Translations under genes and position numbers: made by a program
Shown: positions 16,878 to 24,253 of the stretch, piece after piece
Numbering within the stretch: the first letter of the stretch is position 1
How the letters are laid out: each line of letters starts with the position of its first letter
Notes under the pieces: generated by a model
The model's input: the letters and a program-made list of their open reading frames with translations, nothing else
What the model was told of the DNA's origin: nothing
Database searches by the model: none
DNA from: Chitinophagales bacterium
Lineage (GTDB): Bacteria > Bacteroidota > Bacteroidia > Chitinophagales > JADJOU01
Direction of reading: 5' to 3'
Length of the DNA stretch: 63,600 bases
Assembly (NCBI GenBank): GCA_016787225.1
Contig: JAEUUY010000017.1
Coordinates: 1 to 63,600, forward strand

Positions 16878-18356
16878 ATGTTAAACATTTTATTGACCTT
16901 AGGAGTTATAGTCTTGTTTTATTCGATAGCTGTTATGCTGGCGAATATTGTAGAACGCATTAGAACTCTAAGAGGAGAAGAATTAGATTACTCAAGAAAT
17001 AGTCAAAGACATGGAAAATTATTCATGATTTATGGGATATTTTTCTTGATTATGTGTGCATTTAGTTTGAAGTACATGGAGTTTGCAAGTCTTCCAAAGG
17101 CTGCTTCAAATTGGGGTGTAGAGGTTGATACTTTATTCGTAGTCACTTGTTGGATTACAGGTATTGTTTTTGTAATCACACACATTGCACTTTTTTATTT
17201 CGTATGGAAATATAGAGGTGAAAAAGATAAGAAGGCTACTTTTTTTGCGCATAGCGGTAAGCTAGAGTTGATATGGACTTCGATTCCAGCTTTGGCTATG
17301 GCGGTGCTTGTAATCATGGGACTTAAAACATGGTTTAATGTATTTCCTAATAAAAAAACACTACCTGCCAATCAATTAACTATTGAAGCTACTGCGAAGC
17401 AGTTTAATTGGCTGCTTCGTTATCCAGGAGCAGATGGCGTATTTGGAAAAAGAGTAATTTCAAAAGATTTTGTAAGTCCCGATAATGAACTAGGCATCGA
17501 TTGGACAGATCCTGCAAGCCATGATGATTTTTTCGCATCGGAACTATACATGGTAAAAGACAGACCTGTTCATTTTAATTTGGGAGCATTAGATGTGTTG
17601 CATAGTTTTTATTTACCTCATTTTAGAATGAAAATGGATTGTGTACCTGGTGTACCTACTGGCATAGGTTTCACACCTACTATGACTAATGATGAGACTC
17701 GCGAATTATTAAAATCAAATAAACATTGGGCTAGTATAGATCCTGAGACCAATGAGCCTAGATACATGAAATTCAATTATGAATTAGCTTGTGCTGAGTT
17801 GTGTGGAAAATCTCACTATGGTATGATGATGCCTGCGCACGTAGTCTCTCAAGCTAAGTTTGACGAATGGGCTAAAGCGCAAAAACCTTTTTATGAGGTA
17901 AACAAAGATAAGATTCAAGCTTGGTTAGCAAAAATGAATATGACTGCAGCTCCTGCTAAGGTAGATAATCATACTGCATTTAGTTTTGAGGAAGTGATGA
18001 AAAAGGGTATCGATAAAGATGCAGTGTATGAGACAGATGCCATTGAGTTCGCTAGTGGTAGTGCAGAATTAAATGCTAAGTCGAAGGGAACACTTGACCA
18101 ATTAGCTCAATTATTGGAAAAGAATCCTTCAAATTCGATAGTGTTATCTGCTCATACGGATAGCGATGGAGATGATGCTAAAAATTTGGAATTAAGTCAG
18201 AAGAGAGCAGATGCTTGTTTAGCTTATTTAGTAAGCAAAGGCATAAAAGCTGAAAGAGTTGGCGCTAAGGGTTACGGTGAGACCCAGCCGATAGCAGACA
18301 ATGCTACCAAAGAAGGCAAACAAAAAAATAGAAGAACAGAATTTGATTTTAACTAA
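16878..18356 (+). CDS. coxB: Cytochrome c oxidase subunit II fused to an OmpA-like domain
   Basis: Subunit II passes electrons from cytochrome c to the oxidase through the CuA centre. The 492 residues comprise four N-terminal hydrophobic spans (1-20, about 48-70, 86-112, 130-155), then the periplasmic cupredoxin domain with CuA ligands: His in DVLHSFYLPHFRMKMD and the motif CAELCGKSHYGMM. About residues 382-492 are an OmpA/MotB-type peptidoglycan-binding domain: IEFASGSAELN, LSAHTD, LELSQKRA, GYGETQP and the terminal KQKNRRTEF. A normal subunit II ends soon after the CuA fold. The fusion is in one clean frame with coxA 42 bp downstream. The enzymatic call is certain; wall anchoring is inferred. 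Confidence 0.94.
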   Translation: MLNILLTLGVIVLFYSIAVMLANIVERIRTLRGEELDYSRNSQRHGKLFMIYGIFFLIMCAFSLKYMEFASLPKAASNWGVEVDTLFVVTCWITGIVFVITHIALFYFVWKYRGEKDKKATFFAHSGKLELIWTSIPALAMAVLVIMGLKTWFNVFPNKKTLPANQLTIEATAKQFNWLLRYPGADGVFGKRVISKDFVSPDNELGIDWTDPASHDDFFASELYMVKDRPVHFNLGALDVLHSFYLPHFRMKMDCVPGVPTGIGFTPTMTNDETRELLKSNKHWASIDPETNEPRYMKFNYELACAELCGKSHYGMMMPAHVVSQAKFDEWAKAQKPFYEVNKDKIQAWLAKMNMTAAPAKVDNHTAFSFEEVMKKGIDKDAVYETDAIEFASGSAELNAKSKGTLDQLAQLLEKNPSNSIVLSAHTDSDGDDAKNLELSQKRADACLAYLVSKGIKAERVGAKGYGETQPIADNATKEGKQKNRRTEFDFN

Positions 18357-18398
18357 CTAGAATTATAAGAAAAGAAAGTCGATAATAAAAAGTAAATT

Positions 18399-20171
18399 AT
18401 GGCACATACAGCACACGAACATCATGAGGATTCATTCTTGGAGAAATATATTTTCAGCCAGGATCATAAAATGATTGCTAGACAGTTTCTATTTACAGGT
18501 ATTTTTTGGTCAATAGTCGGAGCTGCGATGTCTGTTCTTTTCAGATTGCAGTTAGGCTGGCCTAATGAGACATTTCCATTTTTAGAAACATTGCTCGGAA
18601 AGTGGGCAGAAGGTGGAAGAATTTCGAATGAGTTCTATTATTCATTAGTCACTATGCATGGAACCATATTGGTATTCTTTGTATTAACGGCTGGTCTTTC
18701 AGGAACTTTTGCTAATCTTCTTATCCCTTACCAAGTAGGAACTAGAGATATGGCTTCACCATTTATGAATATGCTTTCTTATTGGTTTTTCCTATTGGCA
18801 GGTGTATTAATGCTAGCTTCACTATTTGTGCAAACAGGTGCAGCCTCTGGTGGTTGGACCATGTATCCACCGCTGAGTGGATTGCGTGATGCTAAGGTAA
18901 ACGCAGGTTCTATGTGGGGTACAGACTTATGGTTTTTAAGTATGGCTATGTTTATCGTATCCTCACTTTTAGGAGGTTTGAATTATATAGCAACCATCTT
19001 AAATTTAAGAACCAAAGGTATGACTATGTGGCGCTTACCTTTGACGGTGTGGGCTTTATTGTTTACAGCTATTTTAGGTGTTTTAGCATTCCCACCATTA
19101 TTAAGTGCGGCTCTTTTACTAGAGTTCGATAGATTATTCGACACCTCTTTCTATTTGTCTGATATCGTCGTTGGAGGAAATTTGCTTGACTATAAAGGTG
19201 GTTCGCCTATTTTGTTCCAACATTTATTTTGGTTCTTAGGACACCCTGAAGTATATATTATTATATTACCTGCTATGGGTATTACTTCAGAGGTACTTTC
19301 TGTTAATGCTCGTAAACCAGTCTTTGGTTATAGAGCCATGGTTTACGCCATCGGTGTTATCGTATTACTTGGCTTCTTAGTGTGGGCGCACCACATGTAT
19401 ATGTCTGGTATGAATCCATTTTTAGGATCGATATTTACCTTATTTACCTTGTTAATTGCAGTTCCTTCGGCAGTAAAAGTATTTAACTGGCTGACGACGA
19501 TATGGAAAGGTAATCTAAGACTAACTCCAGCAATGATGTTTGCTCTTGGTTTCGTATCCTTATTTATATCTGGAGGATTGACTGGAATCTTCTTAGGTAA
19601 TTCTGCGATTGATATACCTTTACATGATACCTACTTTGTGGTTGCGCATTTCCATATCGTTATGGGTGTAGCGGCATTCTTTGCAATGTTTTCTGGCGTA
19701 TATCATTGGTTTCCTAAAATGTTTGGTAGATATATTAATGATACATTGGGCTATGTACATTTTTATGTGACCATTATCTCTGCTTATGCTATATTCATAC
19801 CTATGCACTTTATGTTAAGCCTTCCTCGTAGATATTACGTTTATTCAAATTTTCAGACATTTAATATCTTCGAAGATGTATCTAAGTTCATATCTGTTTT
19901 TGCTATTATTTCATTTTTAGCTCAAATTTTATTTGTAGTAAACATTGTTTATAGCGCATTAAAAGGAAGAAAATTCACTAATGAGAATTTGAATCCATGG
20001 GGTTCTAACACCTTAGAGTGGACAACACCGGCTGAGCATATTCATGGAAACTGGCCAGGTGAAATTCCAGAAGTTCATAGATGGCCGTATGACTATTCTA
20101 CAGGATTTGGAGATACTGATTTCAGACCTCAAACAGAGCCTTTGAAAGAAGGTGAAGAATCACACGGTTAG
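18399..20171 (+). CDS. coxA: Cytochrome c oxidase subunit I (A1-type aa3)
   Basis: This is the catalytic subunit, which reduces oxygen at the haem a3-CuB centre and pumps protons. The 590 residues show twelve or more spans and the key motifs: HGT near residue 87 (haem a His), WFLGHPEVYI (CuB His, D-channel Glu and the cross-linked Tyr, marking an A1-type oxidase), WAHHMYMSGM (two CuB His), and HDTYFVVAHFHIVMG (haem a and a3 His). The N-terminus is His-rich (MAHTAHEHHED). It lies between coxB and ctaB in the operon. Confidence 0.97.
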   Translation: MAHTAHEHHEDSFLEKYIFSQDHKMIARQFLFTGIFWSIVGAAMSVLFRLQLGWPNETFPFLETLLGKWAEGGRISNEFYYSLVTMHGTILVFFVLTAGLSGTFANLLIPYQVGTRDMASPFMNMLSYWFFLLAGVLMLASLFVQTGAASGGWTMYPPLSGLRDAKVNAGSMWGTDLWFLSMAMFIVSSLLGGLNYIATILNLRTKGMTMWRLPLTVWALLFTAILGVLAFPPLLSAALLLEFDRLFDTSFYLSDIVVGGNLLDYKGGSPILFQHLFWFLGHPEVYIIILPAMGITSEVLSVNARKPVFGYRAMVYAIGVIVLLGFLVWAHHMYMSGMNPFLGSIFTLFTLLIAVPSAVKVFNWLTTIWKGNLRLTPAMMFALGFVSLFISGGLTGIFLGNSAIDIPLHDTYFVVAHFHIVMGVAAFFAMFSGVYHWFPKMFGRYINDTLGYVHFYVTIISAYAIFIPMHFMLSLPRRYYVYSNFQTFNIFEDVSKFISVFAIISFLAQILFVVNIVYSALKGRKFTNENLNPWGSNTLEWTTPAEHIHGNWPGEIPEVHRWPYDYSTGFGDTDFRPQTEPLKEGEESHG

Positions 20172-20205
20172 TAGTACTTGTTTAATTAACTATAATAGAA
20201 GATAA

Positions 20206-21090
20206 ATGAATAAGATTAAAGTTATTGCATTGCATAAGGTTCAAGCTAGACTTGGAAACTATGCTGCATTATCTAAGTTCCGTTTATCATCATTTGTCAT
20301 TTTATCTTCGGTTATTGGGTTCATAGTAGGTTCTCCATCTGGAGAATTTGATTGGGTTAAATTGACACTTTTCACCCTTGGTGGTAGCCTAGTTACTTTT
20401 GCTTCTAATGCGATCAATCAGCTGATAGAAAAAGATTCTGATCGTCTGATGATTCGCACTCAGAATAGGCCTTTACCTACAAGGTCTATGAGCCAAATGG
20501 ATGCCGTTTTGTTCATTGGTATTACAGCCCTGGCTGGTATATTGACTTTGACGTTTGCTGTCAATACTATGACAGGGTTACTATCAGCATTATCTCTTTT
20601 GATTTATGGCTTTATATACACACCGCTTAAAAAAGTTTCTTCGATAGCGGTTTTTGTCGGAGCTATACCTGGGGCATTGCCACCATTGTTAGGATATGTA
20701 GCGGCTACCAATAACTTAAATCATTATGCTGTTTGGTTATTCGTCGTTCAATTTTTCTGGCAGTTCCCTCATTTTTGGGCGATAGCATGGCTAAGTTATG
20801 AGGATTATCTCAAGGCAAATATCATGTTGCTACCCAGCCGTGATGGCAAGTCGAAGCAGTCTGCATTTATTACGTTTATCTATACCATAGTGCTAGTTCC
20901 GCTATCGCTGTATCCAGTTTATTTAACGAATCAGTGGAATGCTGGAGCTATAGTATTACTTCTAGCTAGCCTTGGATTTAGCTATTTAGCCTTCAAGTTT
21001 TATAAGTCTTGTAAAGATAATGATGCTAGAGCGCTTATGTTTGGTTCGTTTGCTTATTTATTGATATTCTTAATTTCATTATTTTTCTAA
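20206..21090 (+). CDS. ctaB: Protohaem IX farnesyltransferase (haem O synthase)
   Basis: CtaB adds a farnesyl group to haem B to make haem O, the precursor of haem A for the oxidase. The 294 residues form about nine spans of the UbiA family. The two substrate motifs are NAINQLIEKDSDRLMIRT with NRPLPTRSM (first Asp-rich site) and YEDYLKANIMLLPSRDG (second). Haem A synthase (ctaA) is not in this window and must lie elsewhere. The gene is 34 bp after coxA and 5 bp before the first subunit III gene. Confidence 0.95.
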   Translation: MNKIKVIALHKVQARLGNYAALSKFRLSSFVILSSVIGFIVGSPSGEFDWVKLTLFTLGGSLVTFASNAINQLIEKDSDRLMIRTQNRPLPTRSMSQMDAVLFIGITALAGILTLTFAVNTMTGLLSALSLLIYGFIYTPLKKVSSIAVFVGAIPGALPPLLGYVAATNNLNHYAVWLFVVQFFWQFPHFWAIAWLSYEDYLKANIMLLPSRDGKSKQSAFITFIYTIVLVPLSLYPVYLTNQWNAGAIVLLLASLGFSYLAFKFYKSCKDNDARALMFGSFAYLLIFLISLFF

Positions 21091-21095
21091 GTAAA

Positions 21096-21677
21096 ATGAG
21101 TGATGCAATGAATATGAAGTCGCCAATGAGTGGAAGAATTCATCCGAAATTATTCCTACTCTATCTTTCTTTTGGTAGTATGATTATGCTGTTTTCAGCA
21201 TTTTGCAGTGCGCTTATTGTCCGCAAAGGAGATATTCGTCAGGCATGGATTGAATTGCCTTTACCATCAGCTTTTTTATATAGTACCTTGATTATTATTG
21301 TTTCGAGTGTTACTATCCATTTGGCATATAAATATATCGCTCAAAAATCCCAGTTCATGCTTTGGAGTCTGATTACTTTAGCCTTGGCTTTAGTTTTTGT
21401 TAGCCTACAGTGGCAGGGGTGGAATGAAATGCAGACTAGACAAATTTTTCTTAATGGGAATCCTTCTGGATCTTTTATCTATGTTATTTCTGGTTTACAT
21501 GGATTACACTATGTAGGAGGTATTGTTGCCTTGATATTGATGATTTTAAATTTCAGAAAAAAGACAATTGGTGAAGGTCAAAAAATGGGCTTCAATATTT
21601 TAATGCAGTATTGGCATTTTATTGGTATCGTGTGGGTATTATTATATTTATTTTTTAAATTTATTATATATAAATAA
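21096..21677 (+). CDS. Cytochrome c oxidase subunit III-like protein (first copy)
   Basis: This 193-residue protein has five predicted spans and ends with the subunit III signature: FIYVISGLHGLHYVGGIVAL and YWHFIGIVWVLLYLFF, whose His residues are typical of CoxC. The N-terminus is short, so it is a five-helix subunit III. Bacteroidota act-cox operons often carry two such genes in tandem. The start at 21096 is 5 bp after ctaB; internal ATGs at 21108 or 21114 are possible. It stabilises subunit I and may guide oxygen access. Confidence 0.88.
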   Translation: MSDAMNMKSPMSGRIHPKLFLLYLSFGSMIMLFSAFCSALIVRKGDIRQAWIELPLPSAFLYSTLIIIVSSVTIHLAYKYIAQKSQFMLWSLITLALALVFVSLQWQGWNEMQTRQIFLNGNPSGSFIYVISGLHGLHYVGGIVALILMILNFRKKTIGEGQKMGFNILMQYWHFIGIVWVLLYLFFKFIIYK

Positions 21678-21683
21678 TTATTT

Positions 21684-22379
21684 ATGGCAATAGAAACAGT
21701 AGAAAATTTAAAAGAATCACACTGGCAAGGTGGTGCGCCACCAATGAAGGCGAGTTATGGAAAAACCATGATGTGGTATTTTCTTATTTCGGATACATTT
21801 ACCTTTGTAGCATTTCTAGTTTCCTACGCTACGGTGCGTATGGTCAATGCAGAAGCTTGGCCAAAGGCTTCTAAAGTATTTAGTTCTATTCCTTTACCAG
21901 GATTTGAAAAGTTTCATGATTTACCATTGGTTTTTGTAAGTTTGATGACCTTCATACTTATCATCAGTTCTGTGACGATGGTTCGTGCCGTGCAGGAAGG
22001 TGCCAGAATGAATAGAGCAGGAGTTGTGCGAAATTTGCTACCTACAATTGGTTTTGGTATTCTATTTTTACTTTGTCAGTATTTTGAGTGGACACACCTC
22101 ATGCACGATGGAATGACTTTAACTTCTATGCCTGCGAAGTTTGCTGGAGCTAATGGCACTGTAGCCTATCAGTTTGGTTCTTATTTCTTCTTAATTACAG
22201 GTTTTCACGGTGCGCACGTGTTTGGTGGAGTGATACTAAATTTGTATCTACTTATAAGAACATTGAGAGGAGATTTCGATAGACTGGGTCATTATGAAAT
22301 GGTAGAGAAGATAGGTTTGTACTGGCACTTTGTAGATTTAGTATGGGTTTATGTATTCCTAGCTTTCTATTTAATGTAA
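21684..22379 (+). CDS. coxC: Cytochrome c oxidase subunit III (second copy)
   Basis: This is the second of the tandem subunit III genes, 231 residues with about five to six spans. Conserved points are MMWYFLISDTFTFVAFLVSY near the N-terminus, a span holding CQYFEWTHL, FLITGFHGAHVFGGVI, and YWHFVDLVWVYVFLAFYL at the C-terminus. It begins 6 bp after the first copy, so the two are probably translationally coupled. One copy may occupy the usual subunit III position and the other a peripheral one; that is not decidable from sequence. Confidence 0.92.
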   Translation: MAIETVENLKESHWQGGAPPMKASYGKTMMWYFLISDTFTFVAFLVSYATVRMVNAEAWPKASKVFSSIPLPGFEKFHDLPLVFVSLMTFILIISSVTMVRAVQEGARMNRAGVVRNLLPTIGFGILFLLCQYFEWTHLMHDGMTLTSMPAKFAGANGTVAYQFGSYFFLITGFHGAHVFGGVILNLYLLIRTLRGDFDRLGHYEMVEKIGLYWHFVDLVWVYVFLAFYLM

Positions 22380-22416
22380 GAAAATATTATTAACTGAAAA
22401 TTTGAAATTTTAAAAT

Positions 22417-22866
22417 ATGGGACATCATCATTCTGACACGTATCCTAAGCATGACAATCATTTGGCATTAACAGATGGGGATTATAAGCACCACAAAGCT
22501 GATATTTGGAAAACTACTGGTATATTGTCTTTCGTTACAGTATTCGAGGTAGGATTTGCTATATGGTATGAAAAGTCTTTGATTCCGGGCGGAGCACCAC
22601 TATGGGCACTTCAATTGACCCTTGTAGTACTATCATTATTAAAGGCTGGCTATATTATGGCTGTATTTATGCACGTAAAGCATGAAACTAGAGCTTTTAT
22701 TCTCACTATTCTAGTTCCTTTTAGCTTACTGATATGGATGATAATTTCTTTCATTTATGATGGTAATGACTGGAATGGCAGAAATAATAATCGTTTTGGA
22801 GATAAGCCTCACCCAAGTGTACTGAAACAACATGGCGGTGTCGTTATTGAACATGGACATCATTAA
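22417..22866 (+). CDS. Cytochrome c oxidase subunit IV-like protein
   Basis: This 149-residue protein of the COX4_pro type has three spans (about 33-52, 60-85, 90-113) and the family segment ALQLTLVVLSLLKAGYIMAVFMHVKHE. Both ends are His-rich (MGHHHSDTYPKHDNH and VIEHGHH). The subunit has no cofactor and supports assembly of the oxidase. It is the last gene of the operon before a strong terminator. Confidence 0.9.
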   Translation: MGHHHSDTYPKHDNHLALTDGDYKHHKADIWKTTGILSFVTVFEVGFAIWYEKSLIPGGAPLWALQLTLVVLSLLKAGYIMAVFMHVKHETRAFILTILVPFSLLIWMIISFIYDGNDWNGRNNNRFGDKPHPSVLKQHGGVVIEHGHH

Positions 22867-22873
22867 TTAATAC

Positions 22874-22905
22874 AAAAGACGACTCTTAGGGTCGTCTTTT
22901 TTTTT
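22874..22905 (+). terminator. Terminator of the act-cox operon
   Basis: AAAAGACGAC (22874-22883) pairs perfectly with GTCGTCTTTT (22891-22900), loop of seven bases, followed by nine T in total. It separates the structural genes from the SCO and DUF420 assembly genes. Confidence 0.9.
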
Positions 22906-22971
22906 GATATTTTATTTTTTCATTGTATCAAACTGTTTTAAAATTGCATATCATTTATAGAATGACATAAG

Positions 22972-23649
22972 ATGAATAAGAAAAATTGGCTTTGGATTAT
23001 AGTGTTTATAGCTGTTACAGCGGTGCCTGCTGCTATCATATATTATACGAAACAAAAAAATAATTTTAGGAATTCAGCTGCACCTAGACCTATCTGGCCA
23101 CAAGGATTGGCGGAGAACGGTAAAGATACGCTATACTTCAAACTACCGATTTATACCGCCCTTAACGCCGATAGCACACTTGTAAGTACTCAAGAACTTG
23201 ATGGAAAAATAACGGTTATAGAGACTTTTTTCTCTGAATGCCAGTCTATCTGCCCTATTATGAATAAAAATCTGACACGCGTATTTGAAAGTCTGGGTCG
23301 GAATAAGCAATTTCAGATTTTCTCGTATAGCGTGGACTATGAGCGTGATGATTTGGCGAAATTGCGCACTTATGCGGCTAATCATGGTGCAGATTTGGTT
23401 CAGTGGAAATTTCTTCGCTCACCGCAGGACTCCATTTTTAATTTCGGGAGATGGGGTTTAAAATTACCTGTAGGTGAAGATGAGATAGAGGGAAATTTTC
23501 TCCATAGTGAGCGTTTTGTATTGGTGGATTGGAATAGAAATATTAGAGGCTACTACGATGGTACTGACTCTGCAAGTGTCAATAAAATGATGAATCATAT
23601 CGTACTCTTGATGAGTGAAAAAGATAGATTGGAGAGGAAGAAGAAATGA
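22972..23649 (+). CDS. SCO1/SenC family copper chaperone
   Basis: SCO proteins deliver copper to, or reduce, the CuA site of oxidase subunit II. The 225 residues have an N-terminal membrane anchor (about 4-22) and a thioredoxin-like periplasmic domain. The metal site is CQSIC (CxxxC, about 86-90, in FFSECQSICPIMNKNL), with the conserved distal His in FLHSERFVLVD. It lies right after the oxidase operon terminator and before DUF420, so copper loading of the neighbouring coxB product is its likely task. Confidence 0.93.
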   Translation: MNKKNWLWIIVFIAVTAVPAAIIYYTKQKNNFRNSAAPRPIWPQGLAENGKDTLYFKLPIYTALNADSTLVSTQELDGKITVIETFFSECQSICPIMNKNLTRVFESLGRNKQFQIFSYSVDYERDDLAKLRTYAANHGADLVQWKFLRSPQDSIFNFGRWGLKLPVGEDEIEGNFLHSERFVLVDWNRNIRGYYDGTDSASVNKMMNHIVLLMSEKDRLERKKK

Positions 23650-23713
23650 TTTTAAAATATGTTCTGATAGTTATCCGGATTGAAAAGGTAAAAATTAATT
23701 TTATTTTATAATT

Positions 23714-24253
23714 ATGAATCAACGTGCTAAACAATTAATAGGCTTATTGACAGCTGTCGTAATGGGATTGGTATTCCTAATGTATAGCGGATTTGGTGTC
23801 AAGGAATGGTTTGATGCTAGCTTTCCAGACTTTGATAAATCAAGACTTCCATTTCTAAATGCTTTGTTCAATTCATTAGTTTTTATCTGTCTTTTGAGTG
23901 CATTTCGAGCGATTAAAAACAAGAATATTCAGGTTCATAGAAGGTTTATTTATATAGCTTGTGTATTATCGACTTTGTTTCTTTTGAACTATGTTTTCTA
24001 TCATATGATCTCCGAATCTACAAAGTATGGTGGAGAAGGAATACTGAAAGGAATTTATCTCTTTATTCTAGTTACACATGTTATCTTGGCAGCTCTGAGC
24101 TTTCCATTTATAGTTTATACAGCCTTTTTAGGACAAACTATGCAGGTCGAAAGCCATAGGAAGTTAGCTAAGTTTGTGTTTCCTGTTTGGTTATATGTTG
24201 CCTTTACAGGTGTGGTGGTTTATTTCATGATATCGCCGTATTATCAGCACTAG
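23714..24253 (+). CDS. DUF420 membrane protein (CtaM-like oxidase assembly factor)
   Basis: This 179-residue protein has about five spans. HRRFIYIACVLSTLFLLNYVFYH and the ESHRKLAKFVFPVWLYVAFTGVVVYFM end are typical of DUF420. A DUF420 member in Firmicutes (CtaM) is needed for aa3 oxidase maturation, and position next to SCO supports the same role here, by inference. Its TAG stop (24251-24253) overlaps the minus-strand TAG of lptD (24250-24252): the palindrome CTAG ends both genes. Confidence 0.88.
   Translation: MNQRAKQLIGLLTAVVMGLVFLMYSGFGVKEWFDASFPDFDKSRLPFLNALFNSLVFICLLSAFRAIKNKNIQVHRRFIYIACVLSTLFLLNYVFYHMISESTKYGGEGILKGIYLFILVTHVILAALSFPFIVYTAFLGQTMQVESHRKLAKFVFPVWLYVAFTGVVVYFMISPYYQH

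Noticed and set aside
23143-23385. Minus-strand frame of 80 residues inside the SCO gene
   Set aside because: Antisense shadow; the plus-strand SCO protein has all conserved residues.
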